Assembly: GCA_032871835.1 (NCBI GenBank)
Contig: CM065300.1
Coordinates: forward strand, 2,981,768 to 3,045,767
DNA from: Dipteronia dyeriana
Lineage: Eukaryota; Streptophyta; Magnoliopsida; Sapindales; Sapindaceae
Direction of reading: 5' to 3'
DNA length: 64,000 nucleotides
In this document: positions 61,071 to 64,000 of the stretch, piece by piece
Layout of the letters: every line of letters starts with the position of its first letter
Position numbering within the stretch: position 1 is the stretch's first letter
The notes under the pieces: model-generated
The model's database searches: none
What the model saw: only the letters and a program-made list of their open reading frames with translations
Told to the model about the DNA's origin: nothing
Program-made: the position numbers and the translations under genes

Positions 61071-62926
61071 TCAAATCCCTGCAGCCTCTTTTGAGGGTTT
61101 GATGAAACTGTGAACTGGTTGGGGTGGTGGTGGTGGTGATGAAGTAGAGTGAAAGAAGAGGCAAATAGCAGAGATGTCATCCATGGCGATGCCTCTTTTC
61201 TTGTATTTCCATGCATGAGCCGCGCATTCCACCAGCTTTTTCGCCGATTTTTCCCTGTCTAGTGTTGAAGATACAATTTCCACTGCTTCTTGGTTGGATA
61301 TCACATCCCATACCTTACCAGAAATTAGTAAGCATCAATTTCACATTACATACAACCACAGCCTTGCAAATTGTAAATAAAATAATAATAACACATACCC
61401 CATCTGATGCCAAGATGACAAAATGGTCTCTGCTGGTTATACTTCTTTGTGTTACATGAGGCACAGAAATTAGACCAAAGTCTTTGACACAGTAGTCTCC
61501 AAAGGCTCTTGATATTGCTAGTCCCGGTGTTTCGCCATTTGGCATCCACACCCTGTACACTCCCGGTTCATCATGTAAACAGAACACTAGCCCTTTCGAC
61601 TGCTTTATTCGCTCAGCCTCCTCTGCAGCAAATAGAGAGTACAAGAGCAGAAAATCCTTAAGAAATATATACATCCATGTCTATATATATATGTTTATTC
61701 ATAAAAAACAATTATCGAGGAAGCTGTAGTGATCAGAACTAACCGGGTAAATTTGGCCTAAAGTCTATGGTGAGCTGAAGTGGTACCAAACTTCCATCAT
61801 CAGAAAGAGTAGCTAACACAGCCCGAGAATCACCAACATTTGCTACAACAAGGTTTTCGCCCTGAAAAAGACCGATTTTAACTTTTAAGGCAAAAATTTA
61901 GGCCATATATTTGATTAAACTTGATCAAACTTGTACAAGAAATTCAGGCTATGAAATGTACTAGCAGTGACTTAGAAGTTATATTCTCAAAGTAGTAAAC
62001 AGATAGCTAAAGTCATCACTGCAATGGTCTCCATGGCTTTTTGCCAAAGAAACCGTATGCAAAATAGTTTCCCATCTGCTTGCAAGACTTTGGAGGCACT
62101 CTCCTGCATTTTATAATAATTACTAACATTTATGGTACCAATTAAGGATGTTTTGAACAAGATTAATTGAAGAAAGAGCTACAACAAGAAGCAAAATTGA
62201 ATCAGTTTTACCATGTTTATCTATCGAAAAAAGGAAGATCAAATGATCAAAATCTATCAAAGTACCTGTTTAACAATTGTCAATGCTGTGGTGCCACTGC
62301 GAAAAGAATCAATCTTTGTATTCTTCTTGAGCTCCTGGTCAATGGAAGCATATGTTTTCAAGCAAGATTGCCTCCATATATCTACGTTTCGATCCAAACC
62401 AACATCAGCATCCATGCCAACCGATGTCGTAGAAGAAGTCAGAGCTTCTTGCCAATTGCACAACAAAGTAGAGGGAACTGATTCCCTGACCCTTTTGGCC
62501 ACAACATGTCCCCATGGTCCATGTCCATCAAAAATCCCACAAAACACCATGTCCTCTTGGCACCCAAATTCCTACATATCAACAACAATCATAACTGCTA
62601 TTAAATCAAAATCAATTTCAACAATTTATGTCAAGTTAAGAATTTTATCAAACACTTGACTTGCATATATATACCTCCCACACGAGTGCACAGTCTTGAT
62701 TGATTCCTTTTTGACCTCTCTTAGAACAAACAGAGGCAAAGTTATCGGATTTGTTGGACTTGACAATGCCGGAGGATTTCAACATCAATTCGCTCTTCTT
62801 CGCGTCTTTTGCCAATTCATCGGCAGCTTCTCTCCCTGAATCATTTTGACAGCTCCTCCTTGATCTCTTGATCGACACCGTCGATCTCCTCCGTGCCAGT
62901 CCATCAAGCAGTGATGGAAACAACAT
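61071..62926 (-). CDS. EGR: EGR-type clade E protein phosphatase 2C, 5 exons, 380 aa
   Basis: A Mg/Mn-dependent Ser/Thr phosphatase. Arabidopsis EGR proteins restrain growth under drought and act on kinases in cold signalling. Exons (minus): 62675-62926, 62266-62571, 61744-61861, 61399-61622, 61071-61313; phases add to 1143 nt. All PP2C motifs are present: INQDCALVWE (D78), FDGHGPWGHVVAKRVR (D99, G100), SGTTALTIVKQ, VANVGDSRAVLA (196-201), PGLAISRAFGDYCVKDFGLI (258-277), ASDGVWDVISNQEA (D299) and MDDISAICLF (D345/D346). 'EAADELAKDAKKSELMLKSSG' is the EGR-type N-terminal block. The N-terminus here is MLFPSLLDGL, so the usual Met-Gly for N-myristoylation is missing. The C-terminus is Pro-rich (SSPPPPPQPVHSFIK). 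The start at 62926 is the first ATG that gives family sequence. Confidence 0.93.
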
Positions 62927-64000
62927 TTTTTTGTTGTGTGTGGATCTTAACAAAATCAAATACCCTTTTCGCTCTTCTCTACATTAAACGAATTTGTAAA
63001 GCAAATTAAACGTCAACACCCCATTTGAGTGCCAAGATCAAACTGGTGATCTTTAACTAACTAAAAACCAAACATGAATGGAAAAAATATATATATATAT
63101 CTCAACTTTTTTCTCAGCAACCAAACAGAAAATATACTCTCAACCCAAAAAGTGAAATATACAACTTTTGCATGATCAGGTTCAAGATATATATTACAGT
63201 GACATACATAGAGTGATAGAGAAGAGAAATACCAGTTCAGAGACCTGTTTTTTTCCCCAGAAAAGACCTGTTATATCTCCGAAACGTGATACTTGTATCG
63301 GAAATCTGAGTTCAGTGACCGGAATATGACGTCACTGTTGCAAACGCAGGTGGTGGTGGAATAGTAATCAGCTTCGTGAAGTCGCTTATAGTACTCCATT
63401 GTTTGTCTGTCGTCTGTCAACTTGAAGGCTTTAAATGAAAACTCCATCTACGTAATTGTTGTTATAATGCTTAAGTTGACGGACCGAATTACTTTAATGC
63501 CCTTTTTTTGATCCATGCAAATGTGATGGGTATTTTGGACATTTCACTTTGGGGATGCTTTTAATGTAAGAAAACATTGTTGATATAATAAATAAATAAA
63601 ATATTAGTTATTGTGAGGTAATCAGAATTTTATTATTAAATGTCGGTCAAAAACAACATTATTTATTGTTTAAGTGAAGAAATTAGTGGACGGTAATTAA
63701 TTAAGATATTTTTTGTGGGTGAGAATGGGTTTGAATTAAAAAGTATATCTACAAGAGTAGTTAATTTTCAGAATGTTTTATTAAACTAATGATTGTGATT
63801 AAATAATGTTTTATTTTGAATTAGTAAGAGGGGTGGTGGCCTTGTGGGTTGGTGTCCCAATTGAAAGTTACATGCAGATAACGATGTTTTAAGGCCCTAA
63901 ACTAGTTATTGAATATTATCATATACAGACGTTCTAATTTATTACACCATAAAATTACACCATGAATCTTAAATTCTTAATCTATAGATATTTAAAAGCC
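62927..64000. other. 5' flank of the PP2C gene and intergenic
   Basis: A start-stop triplet pair (ATGTAG on the minus strand, 62979-62984) lies 53 bp upstream of the start codon. A TA run at 63089-63102 could hold a TATA box. From about 63500 to the end the sequence is AT-rich with no gene seen. Confidence 0.5.

Noticed and set aside
1..64000. CRISPR arrays, bacterial operons or a biosynthetic gene cluster
   Set aside because: No spaced direct repeats, no operon-like packing and no co-functional enzymes; the window is plant nuclear DNA with unrelated genes.

Overview
The window is nuclear DNA of a flowering plant, very probably a eudicot. It is AT-rich, its genes carry many short GT..AG introns, it has plant-only gene types (a TOPLESS-family corepressor, an EGR-type PP2C, a plant GH28 enzyme), and plant transposable elements fill the spaces. 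I cannot name the species. All exon coordinates were joined by hand from reading frame, splice dinucleotides and homology recalled from memory, with no cDNA; exon phases add up for every gene called intact.

Layout. 1-2.5 kb: the 3' end of a Ty1/copia-like retrotransposon with its LTR, facing an inverted solo LTR flanked by a perfect 5-bp target duplication. 4.9-7.9 kb (-): a GH28 polygalacturonase-like wall enzyme. 8.8-10.3 kb: a ~97-bp tandem repeat and a MITE with a perfect 9-bp target duplication. 14.3-21.7 kb (-): a complete 25-exon TOPLESS-related corepressor. 22-26.8 kb: intergenic, with a G-box cluster behind the TOPLESS gene. 26.8-32.4 kb (+): a PUM24/Puf6-type nucleolar Pumilio protein, 17 exons. 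32.9-34.6 kb (-): a small J-domain protein.

34.6-52.5 kb is the most structured part. An old direct segmental duplication copied a unit running from the 5' end of the J-protein gene, through a spacer with a SINE, a lipase gene and the 3' half of a GGCT-like gene. The left copy (34.6-38.7 kb) has decayed to one lipase exon and a broken GGCT end. The right copy (42.9-51 kb) keeps the working lipase (46.4-49.4 kb, +) and GGCT-like gene (50.5-52.5 kb, -). About 4.2 kb containing a degenerate PIF/Harbinger transposon lies at the junction.

52.5-63 kb holds the mitochondrial ribosomal protein mL43 gene (54.4-56.0 kb, -), an EGR-type clade E PP2C (61.1-62.9 kb, -), a broken tandem copy of it (57.7-59.06 kb, -), and several shards of the lipase and PP2C genes. 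One shard fuses a lipase exon in frame to a PP2C exon.

The genes do not form a pathway; they are ordinary, independently transcribed plant genes. I found no new defence or biosynthetic system. The unusual content is structural: the duplication with its junction, the chimeric lipase-PP2C exon, the duplicated splice donor in the TOPLESS gene, snRNA-type promoter modules, and well-preserved insertion footprints.
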